The notes under the pieces were generated by a model. It did no database searches, was not told the DNA's origin, and saw only the letters and a list, made by a program, of their open reading frames with translations. Positions 23,744-30,751 of a stretch of DNA of 38,768 nucleotides are shown in pieces. Each line of letters opens with the position of its first letter. The first letter of the stretch is position 1. The translations under genes and the position numbers were made by a program. Source of the stretch: Bacteroidota bacterium (lineage in GTDB: Bacteria > Bacteroidota > Bacteroidia > M30B66); assembly GCA_947497195.1 (NCBI GenBank), contig CANMGM010000002.1:1-38768 (forward strand), in the 5' to 3' direction.

Positions 23744-23751
23744 TATATTTG
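23744..23751 (+). promoter_or_regulatory. -7 element (TATATTTG), 8 nt before the LysR-type gene
   Basis: This is an exact TAnnTTTG match with an 8-nt spacer to the ATG at 23760. It is the only promoter-like element visible for the LysR-type gene and the T9SS gene that follows it. Confidence 0.55.
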
Positions 23752-23759
23752 AATTCGAT

Positions 23760-24035
23760 ATGCTAATAACCCTTCGTCAACTTCAATATGCGGTTGCTGT
23801 AGCCGATACAGGTAGTTTTTCAAAGGCGGCAGAGGTGTGTTTTGCCGATCAGAGTACAGTAAGTCAGCAGGTTAAATTGCTCGAAGATCGGCTTGGTGTG
23901 CAGATTTTTCGAAGAGAGCGCTATCCTTTGAAATTAAGTTCCGAAGGTGAGGGAATAATTTTTCAGGCACGTACCATTTTATGCCAAGTTGAAGAACTGG
24001 TTAAGCCCTTTAAAGAAGACATAAAGAAAAAATAA
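23760..24035 (+). CDS. Solitary LysR-type DNA-binding domain (91 residues, no effector domain)
   Basis: The protein is the N-terminal winged helix-turn-helix of a LysR-type regulator: LRQLQYAVAVADTGSFSKAAEVCFADQSTVSQQVKLLEDRLGVQIFRRE (residues 5-53). The wing follows, and then the linker helix (FQARTILCQVEELVKPF). LysR-type proteins are normally about 300 residues, with a substrate-binding effector domain after this helix. Here a TAA stop ends the frame at 91 residues and the next gene starts 1 bp later, so no remnant of the effector domain is present. It could dimerise through the linker helix and bind DNA without a ligand, or it could be a remnant. The intact promoter and tight coupling to the next gene favour expression. 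Confidence 0.85.
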   Translation: MLITLRQLQYAVAVADTGSFSKAAEVCFADQSTVSQQVKLLEDRLGVQIFRRERYPLKLSSEGEGIIFQARTILCQVEELVKPFKEDIKKK

Positions 24036-24036
24036 T

Positions 24037-26709
24037 ATGAAGAAACTGATATGTAGCATGTTGTTTTCAATTGGTTGTCTTTTAATTACTGCTCAGCCGT
24101 TTAGATACAATGCCGATAACGGTCCCATTAGTCTGCCGAAGCTTCAAAAGCAATTGCGAGATTTTGCCGATTCTGCCGATTTATCGAAAGCCAAACACTG
24201 GAAATACATCAAGCGCTGGGAAGATGAATTGAGTCGCCATGCAGATGGAAAAGGAAATCCGGGCAATGCCCGTGGCATGCATAAATACCTTACGAGGAGA
24301 TCTCTTGCAGAAAAATCAGCCCAGACCTTCGATGCCAATTGGTTGCCGGTTGGGCCCGATTATATCCCTGAAAACTACACAGGTTATCTCGAAAATGGTA
24401 TTGGCCGCATCAATTGCATCGCATTCCATCCCACGCTTGAGCAGGTTTACTATGTTGGTGTTGCTCAGGGCGGTTTGTGGAAAACTACAAATGGTGGAGC
24501 ATCCTGGATTCCGCTAACCGATCAATTGCCGATTACACGTATAAGCGATATTGCAATTAACCCCAACAATCCTGAAGAAATTTATATTTCACTTTGCGAT
24601 TTTGAGTATGTCGGCATTGGACTTGCCCTCGATAACCGAAAGCGTTATCCCCATTATGGTCTTGGTGTTTATAAGTCGATGGATGGCGGCTTATCATGGA
24701 ACCCAACAGGGCTTGGTTTTGAATTGAAGGATTTTGACGCGTCCCTCATTCGTAAAATTCTAATTCATCCCGAAAACAATAATGAGGTTGTAGCATGTGG
24801 TGTTAGCGGAATGTTTCGGTCTACAGATGCCGGCACTACATGGAATCAGGTTAACGATGCGTTTCATTGGGATATGATTCAGCAACCGGGTAATCCGAAT
24901 GTGTTGTTTGCTGCAGGGGGCTGGCTATACAATGCCAATTATGGGTATGCGGCCATTTACAAATCCACCGATTTTGGTCTTTCGTGGGCTGAACTTCCAA
25001 CCGGCATTCCGGCAACCGGCGAGGTACAGCGAATTAAACTTTCGATATCGCCTTCCAATCCTAATATAATCCAGGCTATCGCTGTTGATACCCTGAGCGG
25101 TTTGTATGGATTTTACAGAAGCGAAGACAATGGGATGACATGGGATTTTTCCTATCCCGGAGTGAATGTTCTCGAATGGTCTGAAGGATTAGGCTCTGGT
25201 GGACAGGGAACTTATGATCTGGTGCTTCATATAGACAACCTAAATCCGCAGAAAGTCTACGCGGGTGGTGTTAATTTGTGGATGTCGGAAGATGGCGGAC
25301 AAACCTTTAATCCTGCCAGCCACTGGACATTAGGTTATGGGCCAACCATACATGCCGATATGCATTACCTCACGCAGAATGCTTTAACACAAGAGTATTT
25401 CATTTGCAATGATGGTGGCGTTTATAAAACTTCGGAAATCCAGAGTCAAACCTGGGAGAGTGCCCAAAATGGCAATTTCTGGCCGAGCACATGGGAAAAT
25501 ATCGGAAATGGGATGCAGATTACTTCTTTTTATCGACTCTCATCCGATAAACAATCGTACCCGGCTTTAATTGCCGGCGCGCAGGATAATGCTTCGTCTT
25601 ATTTTGATGGATTTAGTTGGTATACTGTGTTTGGTGGCGATGGTATGGATAATTATATGAGTACGTTCAATCCCGGTACAGTTTTAGGTTCGAGCCAGTT
25701 TGGTTATTTCTATTGGACAAACGATGGTGGATTGTTTAACGTGCAAGGTATTCAGGCCAATGTTAACAATGAACTTGCCGACTGGACCGCTCCAATTGAG
25801 GGTTGTATGGTTGAGCCATTTACCGTTTACGCTGGTTTTGAAAATGCAGTTCGAAGTTTTGATGAGGGGCAATCGTGGGAATTGCCGGGGTATATCGATG
25901 GTGAATTAACGCCAATAAATGCATTAACGGTAGCACCTTCGAATTGCGATATTGTGTATGCTTGTAAGCGGTTGAATTATCTGGAAAACATTCCTTCGGC
26001 AGTTTTTCGCTCCGATGATGGCGGACAAAGTTGGAATGAACAAACCGCCAACCTTCCCGATTCACTTTTCTTCTCATCTGTAGCTGTTAGTCCTTTGAAT
26101 TCAAATAACGTGGCACTCTCGATTGCTGCATTTTCTGAAGGGCAGAAGGTTTATACAAGTGCCGATGGAGGCCTTACCTGGATCAACAGTTCATTTAACT
26201 TGCCCGATGTTCCGGTTAATATGCTGAAATATCTCCCGGCTTCAAACGACTTGCTGGCAGCCACCGATGCAGGTGTATTTGTATTGCGAAACGGAGAAAG
26301 TTCGTGGAACGATGAAAGTATCGGATTACCCAATGCTATTGTTTCGGATATCGAGATAAATGAAGCAGCCAATAAAATATACGTTTCCACTTTTGGAAGA
26401 GGAATTTGGGCAACCGATTTAAACCTATTATTGTCGCAATCGGCCTCCAAAGTTTGTAAACCTAGTGTTTTGATTAAAGCGTTGAATGCAAACAGTTTCG
26501 AAATCGACTGGACCTCGAATGATTGTAATAATTTGTTTCAGAACATTGCTGTGTATGATGTTAAAGGCCGACTCGTATTGAGTGAAACACTTAATGGTTC
26601 AAATTATCACTTAAATCTAGCCGGAAAAGGCTCCGGGATTTATTTCGGTCGCTTAAGTGGCTCTGATAATACTTCATACAGTTTCAAATTGTTGAAAGCC
26701 GATAAATAG
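24037..26709 (+). CDS. T9SS-exported Asp-box (BNR / sortilin-like) beta-propeller protein
   Basis: This 890-residue protein has a signal peptide (LICSMLFSIGCLLITAQ) and a long beta-propeller region with repeated Asp-box motifs: KTTNGGASW, KSMDGGLSW, RSTDAGTTW, KSTDFGLSW, RSEDNGMTW, MSEDGGQTF, RSDDGGQSW and TSADGGLTW. The opening WLPVGPDY...GIGRINCIAFHP is typical of Bacteroidota secreted 'glycosyl hydrolase/sortilin-like' propellers. The last 70 residues (IAVYDVKGRLVLSETL ... GIYFGRLSG ... YSFKLLKADK) form a type A sorting domain of the type IX secretion system, so the protein should reach the cell surface. Xyloglucanases and sialidases share the Asp box, but I see no catalytic set that would name an enzyme. 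It starts 1 bp after the solitary LysR domain. Confidence 0.88.
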   Translation: MKKLICSMLFSIGCLLITAQPFRYNADNGPISLPKLQKQLRDFADSADLSKAKHWKYIKRWEDELSRHADGKGNPGNARGMHKYLTRRSLAEKSAQTFDANWLPVGPDYIPENYTGYLENGIGRINCIAFHPTLEQVYYVGVAQGGLWKTTNGGASWIPLTDQLPITRISDIAINPNNPEEIYISLCDFEYVGIGLALDNRKRYPHYGLGVYKSMDGGLSWNPTGLGFELKDFDASLIRKILIHPENNNEVVACGVSGMFRSTDAGTTWNQVNDAFHWDMIQQPGNPNVLFAAGGWLYNANYGYAAIYKSTDFGLSWAELPTGIPATGEVQRIKLSISPSNPNIIQAIAVDTLSGLYGFYRSEDNGMTWDFSYPGVNVLEWSEGLGSGGQGTYDLVLHIDNLNPQKVYAGGVNLWMSEDGGQTFNPASHWTLGYGPTIHADMHYLTQNALTQEYFICNDGGVYKTSEIQSQTWESAQNGNFWPSTWENIGNGMQITSFYRLSSDKQSYPALIAGAQDNASSYFDGFSWYTVFGGDGMDNYMSTFNPGTVLGSSQFGYFYWTNDGGLFNVQGIQANVNNELADWTAPIEGCMVEPFTVYAGFENAVRSFDEGQSWELPGYIDGELTPINALTVAPSNCDIVYACKRLNYLENIPSAVFRSDDGGQSWNEQTANLPDSLFFSSVAVSPLNSNNVALSIAAFSEGQKVYTSADGGLTWINSSFNLPDVPVNMLKYLPASNDLLAATDAGVFVLRNGESSWNDESIGLPNAIVSDIEINEAANKIYVSTFGRGIWATDLNLLLSQSASKVCKPSVLIKALNANSFEIDWTSNDCNNLFQNIAVYDVKGRLVLSETLNGSNYHLNLAGKGSGIYFGRLSGSDNTSYSFKLLKADK

Positions 26710-26792
26710 TAATTCGCACGGAGATAGAACGGGGTTTCTGCAAACTCCAAATTAATGCAGTGCCGGAGAATGATTTTTTCGGTCTGTTCTAC

Positions 26793-28796
26793 TTATAAAG
26801 CCTCCAATTGTTTGTTCAAATCTTCTTCGCTGTTAACGGGCAAATTACAGCTGCCCTTTTCGCATAGGTAAAATGTGGGCGTGGAGCCGGCTATACGACC
26901 CGAAAAAAGTCCCCAATCTTGACTGTTCTCAGAACAAATCAACGAAATATTTGGCCGATAATTACGGAACTGTTTTTTTGCAAAATCATGGGCCCCCTTT
27001 CCAACCACAACAAGTTCTTTTGGATTATAGAGCATACCCATTGCAAGCATAATCCATTGTGATGCTCCTTGTCCGTAACCAATAACATCCCGACGAACAG
27101 CTTTCAACATGCGCGAAGCCGCATTCATCAACGATACATTACCACTTAATTTGGCTAACAATAGTGCATTCTCTGCCAATATAGAATTTGACGCGGGAAT
27201 AACGTTATCGGCGGTTTCGAGTTGTCGTACAACCATAACTTCCTCGCTCTCCCGGGTGAAATACAACAAACCTTCTCCTGCTTCGGGAAATAGTGAACAT
27301 GTTACTGTATGCAGTCGAATGGCCTTTTCAAAATCGGCCTTTTCAAAATCGGCGAGAAATAGCGAAATGTACGCCCTGGTGAGCCAAACATAATCTTCTA
27401 GAAATCCTTCAATGGATGCTTTCCCGTTTTTCCAGATGCGCTTCAAATTGTAGCCCGGCTCCATCATATTCATTTCTATAAATTCAACCGTCTTTCGAGC
27501 AAGGTCGAGGTATTCTTTTTCATTCAAAAACCGCGATGCATCCGCTAAAGCACTTGCTGTCATTGCGTTCCACGATAATATTATTTTATCGTCGGTGCCG
27601 GGGCGCTCTCTGTGATTGCGAGCCTTCAATAACTTCGTTTGAATATTTTTCATTTCAACGCTTGTGGCGGAAGTCTCCTTCGATATCAGAATATGAGCTC
27701 CGCCTTCCTCCCAGAAGCTTTCAGCGTCAAGACAATACCATTTTCTAAATTGGAACAATTCATCTTCGTTGAGCAGCTGCTGCAGTTCGTCTTCGGTCCA
27801 GAGATAAAATTTACCTTCTATTCCTTCGCTGTCAGCATCAAGCGCTGAATAATATCCACCCTGTCCGTTATGAAGTTCGTTTTGTAACCAGTTTATGGTT
27901 TGTTTACACACTTCGGCATAACGCTCATTGCCAAATGCTACCGAAGCCTCTGCGTAAAGCGAAATTAATTGAGCATTGTCGTATAGCATTTTTTCAAAAT
28001 GTGGCACTTTCCACCAGATATCGGTCGAATAGCGCGAAAAGCCACCAGCAATTTGATCGTAAATGCCACCTGATGCCATTTTATCGAGGCTCAGTTGTAC
28101 ATGATTTTTCACCGATGCATCGTTCGCGAGGAATCCATATCGAAGCAGGCAAACATAATTCGACGGCAATGGAAATTTTGGAGCACGGTTAGGCCCGCCA
28201 TATTCAGTGTCAAATTCGTTTTTCCATGCTGCGATTGAATCCTCAAGATCTTTTGGTGTAATTTCGTTAGAGTCGTTACTTATTTTAAACAATTCGGTCT
28301 GCCGAATTCCATTTGCCAATCGTTCGGCATAATCCAGAAGCTCCCCTTTATTTTCTTTATAAATCCTGGCAATCTCCAATAGAATTTGCTGCCACTTGTT
28401 TTTAGGGAAATAGGTTCCGCCATATACCGGACGGCCATCGGGCAATGCAATGCAGTTCAAAGGCCAGCCGCCTCTTTGTCCCATTAAATGAACTGCGCTC
28501 ATATAAAGTTGATCGATATCCGGTCGCTCTTCCCGATCTACTTTTATGCAAATAAAATGTGCATTCATGATTTCTGCTGTAGGGATGTCTTCGAAACACT
28601 CGCGTTCCATCACATGGCACCAGTGGCAGGCCGAATAGCCAATGCTAACCAGAATGAGTTTGTTTTCACTTTGTGCTTTTTGCAAAGCATCAGTGCTCCA
28701 TGGAAGCCAATCAACGGGATTGTAGGCGTGTTGTAATAAATATGGACTAGCCGCATGAATTAGCGCATTGGGTTTTCGGGTGGATGGTTGAAGCAT
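26793..28796 (-). CDS. Thioredoxin-fold DUF255 protein (YyaL / SPATA20-like)
   Basis: This 667-residue protein has an N-terminal thioredoxin-like domain of the DUF255 type, beginning NALIHAASPYLLQHAYNPVDWLPW. The redox CxxC is in YSACHWCHVMERECF (Cys57, Cys60), followed by CIKVDREERPDID and GGWPLNCIALPDGRPVYGGTYFP. The rest (about 190-640) is an alpha/alpha-toroid like those of N-acylglucosamine 2-epimerases: GGIYDQIAGGFSRYSTD..WKVPHFEKMLYDNA and DKIILSWNAMTASALA. The family is widespread and its reaction is not established. There is no signal peptide. A 15-bp tandem duplication (27321-27353) encodes ADFEKADFEKA. The gene converges with the Asp-box gene, and the 83-bp gap holds no clear terminator. 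Confidence 0.93.
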   Translation of the reverse strand: MLQPSTRKPNALIHAASPYLLQHAYNPVDWLPWSTDALQKAQSENKLILVSIGYSACHWCHVMERECFEDIPTAEIMNAHFICIKVDREERPDIDQLYMSAVHLMGQRGGWPLNCIALPDGRPVYGGTYFPKNKWQQILLEIARIYKENKGELLDYAERLANGIRQTELFKISNDSNEITPKDLEDSIAAWKNEFDTEYGGPNRAPKFPLPSNYVCLLRYGFLANDASVKNHVQLSLDKMASGGIYDQIAGGFSRYSTDIWWKVPHFEKMLYDNAQLISLYAEASVAFGNERYAEVCKQTINWLQNELHNGQGGYYSALDADSEGIEGKFYLWTEDELQQLLNEDELFQFRKWYCLDAESFWEEGGAHILISKETSATSVEMKNIQTKLLKARNHRERPGTDDKIILSWNAMTASALADASRFLNEKEYLDLARKTVEFIEMNMMEPGYNLKRIWKNGKASIEGFLEDYVWLTRAYISLFLADFEKADFEKAIRLHTVTCSLFPEAGEGLLYFTRESEEVMVVRQLETADNVIPASNSILAENALLLAKLSGNVSLMNAASRMLKAVRRDVIGYGQGASQWIMLAMGMLYNPKELVVVGKGAHDFAKKQFRNYRPNISLICSENSQDWGLFSGRIAGSTPTFYLCEKGSCNLPVNSEEDLNKQLEAL
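27321..27353. repeat. 15-bp tandem duplication within the DUF255 gene
   Basis: The 15-mer GGCCTTTTCAAAATC occurs at 27321-27335 and again at 27336-27350, followed by GGC of a partial third copy. It is in frame and gives the repeated residues ADFEK-ADFEK in a helix of the toroid domain. Confidence 0.9.
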
Positions 28797-28868
28797 ACTG
28801 AGTGTTTTTCAGTTGGGCATGAGATGGGAAATGAATAAACGATAGTGTTTGATCAAAAAAGTATGGCC

Positions 28869-30281
28869 TTATAAAAAATCCTCTCCTTCCAAATTCACCT
28901 GAACCATTCCACTCCAAGTATTCGACTTCAATCCATACGGACTAATCATACTGAGGTGTACCGCCGATCGGGTTTTGGTTTCGCGGCGAAAGGTTTCGAG
29001 CTTTTCGGCTAGCTCGGCAGCATATTTTTTATCGAGAACAAAGGGTGCACTGCTGAATTTTATTTCGAAGAGATTGATGATTTTATCGCGGCGCTCAAAC
29101 AATAAATCGACCTGCAGTGGTTTTTGTCCGGCAGACCGCCAACTGGCAACCCGAATGTCGACGCCCGAAATTCCTAGTGCTTTTTTGATGTGCTCTGTAT
29201 GTTGAAGGCAAAGCAATTCGAACGCGTATCCCGACCAAGCTCGGTGTTGCGGGTGATCTAGTTGACTTAGCCATGTATTCGCCTGGCGTTGTTGTTTGTT
29301 TTCTATGAAATTAAAATGAAATAGGCTAAAGAAATCACATAGCTGATAAAGCGACTCTCTCGATTTTCGGCCAATTGGAGTGTATTTACGAATGAAATCG
29401 CTTTGTTCCAATTCTTCCAGCACGCGTGTTGTACCGCCGCCATTAGGCATTTTGCTTTGACGAATAAGCGCATCTCGTGTTAATCCAATTTTTCGACTTG
29501 CCAGCGCCCGGATTATGGCCACATGGGTGCGATATTTCTTAAAGAGCGATGCGTACAGATTGGTTAATTCGTGCCCGAGCAATGCATTATCTCCAAAGAG
29601 TAACGTATCGATTGCTTGGGCAGCGCTTTTGCCTCTGGGTAATAGACTCCAGTAATATGGAACACCCCCCAAAATCATATACACCTCCATGAGTTGGTGA
29701 AGATTCCATTCGATGCCGAGTTCTTTGGTTAACATCTTGCACTCGGCCAGTGTGAAAGGTTTCAGGTGCATGCGTTCGGTAACTCGATTGTGTAAACCGC
29801 CACGATTTTTTAGGATCTTACCAATCATCCACGAGGCGGCAGAGCCACATACTACCAACATAATGTCGGCACGAGCGGCCGCCCAGCTATTCCAAAAATG
29901 CTCAAAAGCAGGCAGGAATCCCGATCGTGGGCTGTCGAGCCATGGTAGTTCGTCGATAAATACAAGCTTTTTTCCAGCGGGCAGTTGCTCAAGGCCTTTC
30001 TGCAGGCGTTGGAATGCCTCAATCCAATTTTGAGGAGGAGAATGGGGCAGGAGTGATCCAAAACTTCGGTGAAGGCTGGTGTTGAAGTTAAGTAGTTGAG
30101 CATTCAGACCGGAATTTGCCAAAGCCGTATGGTGAAAAGACATGCGTTTGCTAAAGGTATGGCGTAACAAGAACGTTTTGCCAATGCGCCTGCGCCCATA
30201 CACCACCAAGAATTCAGAGCGGTTGCGGTTGAAAATTTCGTTGAGGCGTTTAGTCTCGTAAATACGACCTACAAACTCCAT
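28869..30281 (-). CDS. Archaeal-type AAA ATPase with C-terminal DUF234 (PD-(D/E)XK-like) domain
   Basis: This 470-residue protein starts MEFVGRIYETKRLNEIF. It has a Walker A in VVYGRRRIGKTFLLRH (29-36), a Walker B in KLVFIDELPWLD (106-112) and the sensor-like VVCGSAASWM. The family's LKPFTLAE and YMILGGVPYYWSLL follow. A winged-helix segment (TRDALIRQSKMPNGGGTTRVLEELEQSDFI) leads to a C-terminal DUF234 domain with Asp392 in VDLLFER and Glu406-x-Lys408 in LFEIKF, a PD-(D/E)XK-like arrangement. Members are patchily distributed in archaea and Bacteroidota, with unknown function. I chose ATG 30281 over 30305 because a perfect -7 element lies between them. The DNA upstream is very AT-rich with short repeats. 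Confidence 0.92.
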   Translation of the reverse strand: MEFVGRIYETKRLNEIFNRNRSEFLVVYGRRRIGKTFLLRHTFSKRMSFHHTALANSGLNAQLLNFNTSLHRSFGSLLPHSPPQNWIEAFQRLQKGLEQLPAGKKLVFIDELPWLDSPRSGFLPAFEHFWNSWAAARADIMLVVCGSAASWMIGKILKNRGGLHNRVTERMHLKPFTLAECKMLTKELGIEWNLHQLMEVYMILGGVPYYWSLLPRGKSAAQAIDTLLFGDNALLGHELTNLYASLFKKYRTHVAIIRALASRKIGLTRDALIRQSKMPNGGGTTRVLEELEQSDFIRKYTPIGRKSRESLYQLCDFFSLFHFNFIENKQQRQANTWLSQLDHPQHRAWSGYAFELLCLQHTEHIKKALGISGVDIRVASWRSAGQKPLQVDLLFERRDKIINLFEIKFSSAPFVLDKKYAAELAEKLETFRRETKTRSAVHLSMISPYGLKSNTWSGMVQVNLEGEDFL

Positions 30282-30289
30282 ATTGGCTA

Positions 30290-30297
30290 CAAATATA
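30290..30297 (-). promoter_or_regulatory. -7 element (TATATTTG), 8 nt before the ATPase start
   Basis: This is an exact TAnnTTTG match on the minus strand with an 8-nt spacer (TAGCCAAT) to the ATG at 30281. The spacer itself contains the TAGCCAA word that recurs upstream. Confidence 0.55.
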
Positions 30298-30312
30298 AAA
30301 AACATATATATA

Positions 30313-30432
30313 TAGCCAAATATAAGATTAACAAATACATTAAATGATATATATAAACTTATATAGCAAATAATAAATTTATAAATGGCTATAACTACAT
30401 ATTAAATTTATATGTAGCGAAATATGGGCTAC
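30313..30432. repeat. Short AT-rich repeats (TAGCnAAATA words) upstream of the ATPase gene
   Basis: Plus-strand words are TAGCCAAATAT (30313-30323), TAGCAAATAA (30364-30373) and TAGCGAAATAT (30415-30425). Inverted relatives are GGCTATAA (30386-30393) and GGGCTAC (30426-30432). A further copy, TAGCCAATAT, lies on the minus strand at 30279-30288, between the -7 element and the ATPase start codon. Spacing of the plus-strand words is about 51 bp. They may be regulator-binding sites, and no function is proven. Confidence 0.5.
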
Positions 30433-30565
30433 TGAAAAACACTCAATCGTTTTAATATCATAAACTTAGAGTCTTTCGGAGGATATGTCAGGCCACCTTC
30501 GCTTTATCGTTTTACATTTATGGCATTTCTGTCTTTTTCAGCAGGCTCGAATTATGAAATTATGT

Positions 30566-30659
30566 GATGAGCGCTCCGGCAGCGATTGCAGCGGATAGCT
30601 GCCCCAAGCGAAGCGGGGCACTAAAAGCGAAAAGCGCGGCGCCGTGCACAACGCTTGTT
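30566..30659. repeat. GC-rich, hairpin-forming intergenic element (possible REP-like or structured RNA)
   Basis: This compact element contrasts with its AT-rich surroundings. One hairpin is TGCCCC (30600-30605) with GGGGCA (30615-30620). A near-palindrome, GCGCGGC-GCCGTGC (30634-30647), lies within an outer AAAGCG / CGCTT pair. From memory, stretches resembling GGCAGCGATTGCAGCGGATA recur in intergenic DNA of many Bacteroidota, which would make it a dispersed repeat. This single window cannot show that. A reading frame across it encodes an Ala/Lys-rich peptide that I do not consider a gene. Confidence 0.5.
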
Positions 30660-30694
30660 CTAAACTTAATAATCCATACGGCGGCCGGCCAAAT

Positions 30695-30729
30695 AATAAA
30701 AAAGCCGGTGAACATACATCCACCGGCTT
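30695..30729 (-). terminator. Rho-independent terminator of the giant T9SS gene
   Basis: On the minus strand AAGCCGGTG (30721-30729) pairs with CACCGGCTT (30702-30710) around a 10-nt loop and runs into TTTTTATTATT. It starts 22 bp after the stop codon at 30752. Confidence 0.9.
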
Positions 30730-30751
30730 ATCATTACCATTTTAGTTTTAC

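Larger units (their letters stand above)
30306..30751. other. Intergenic region holding repeats, a GC-rich element and a terminator
   Basis: I see no supportable gene in these 446 bp. They fall into an AT-rich part with TAGCnAAATA words (30306-30432), a featureless stretch to about 30565, a GC-rich hairpin-forming element (30566-30659) and the terminator of the giant T9SS gene (30695-30729). The sharp change from almost pure A/T to strongly G/C-rich DNA is unusual for this window. Confidence 0.7.

Noticed and set aside
23760..26709. Reading the LysR domain and the Asp-box protein as one frameshifted fusion
   Set aside because: The second frame begins with its own ATG and a proper signal peptide, so two separate proteins are more likely.
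24037..26709. Specific enzyme name (xyloglucanase or sialidase) for the Asp-box protein
   Set aside because: Asp boxes are shared by many propeller proteins, and I could not find a matching catalytic residue set.
30313..30432. CRISPR array from the spaced TAGCnAAATA words
   Set aside because: The repeated words are about 10 bp, imperfect and in both orientations. A CRISPR array needs longer identical repeats with unique spacers and usually cas genes.
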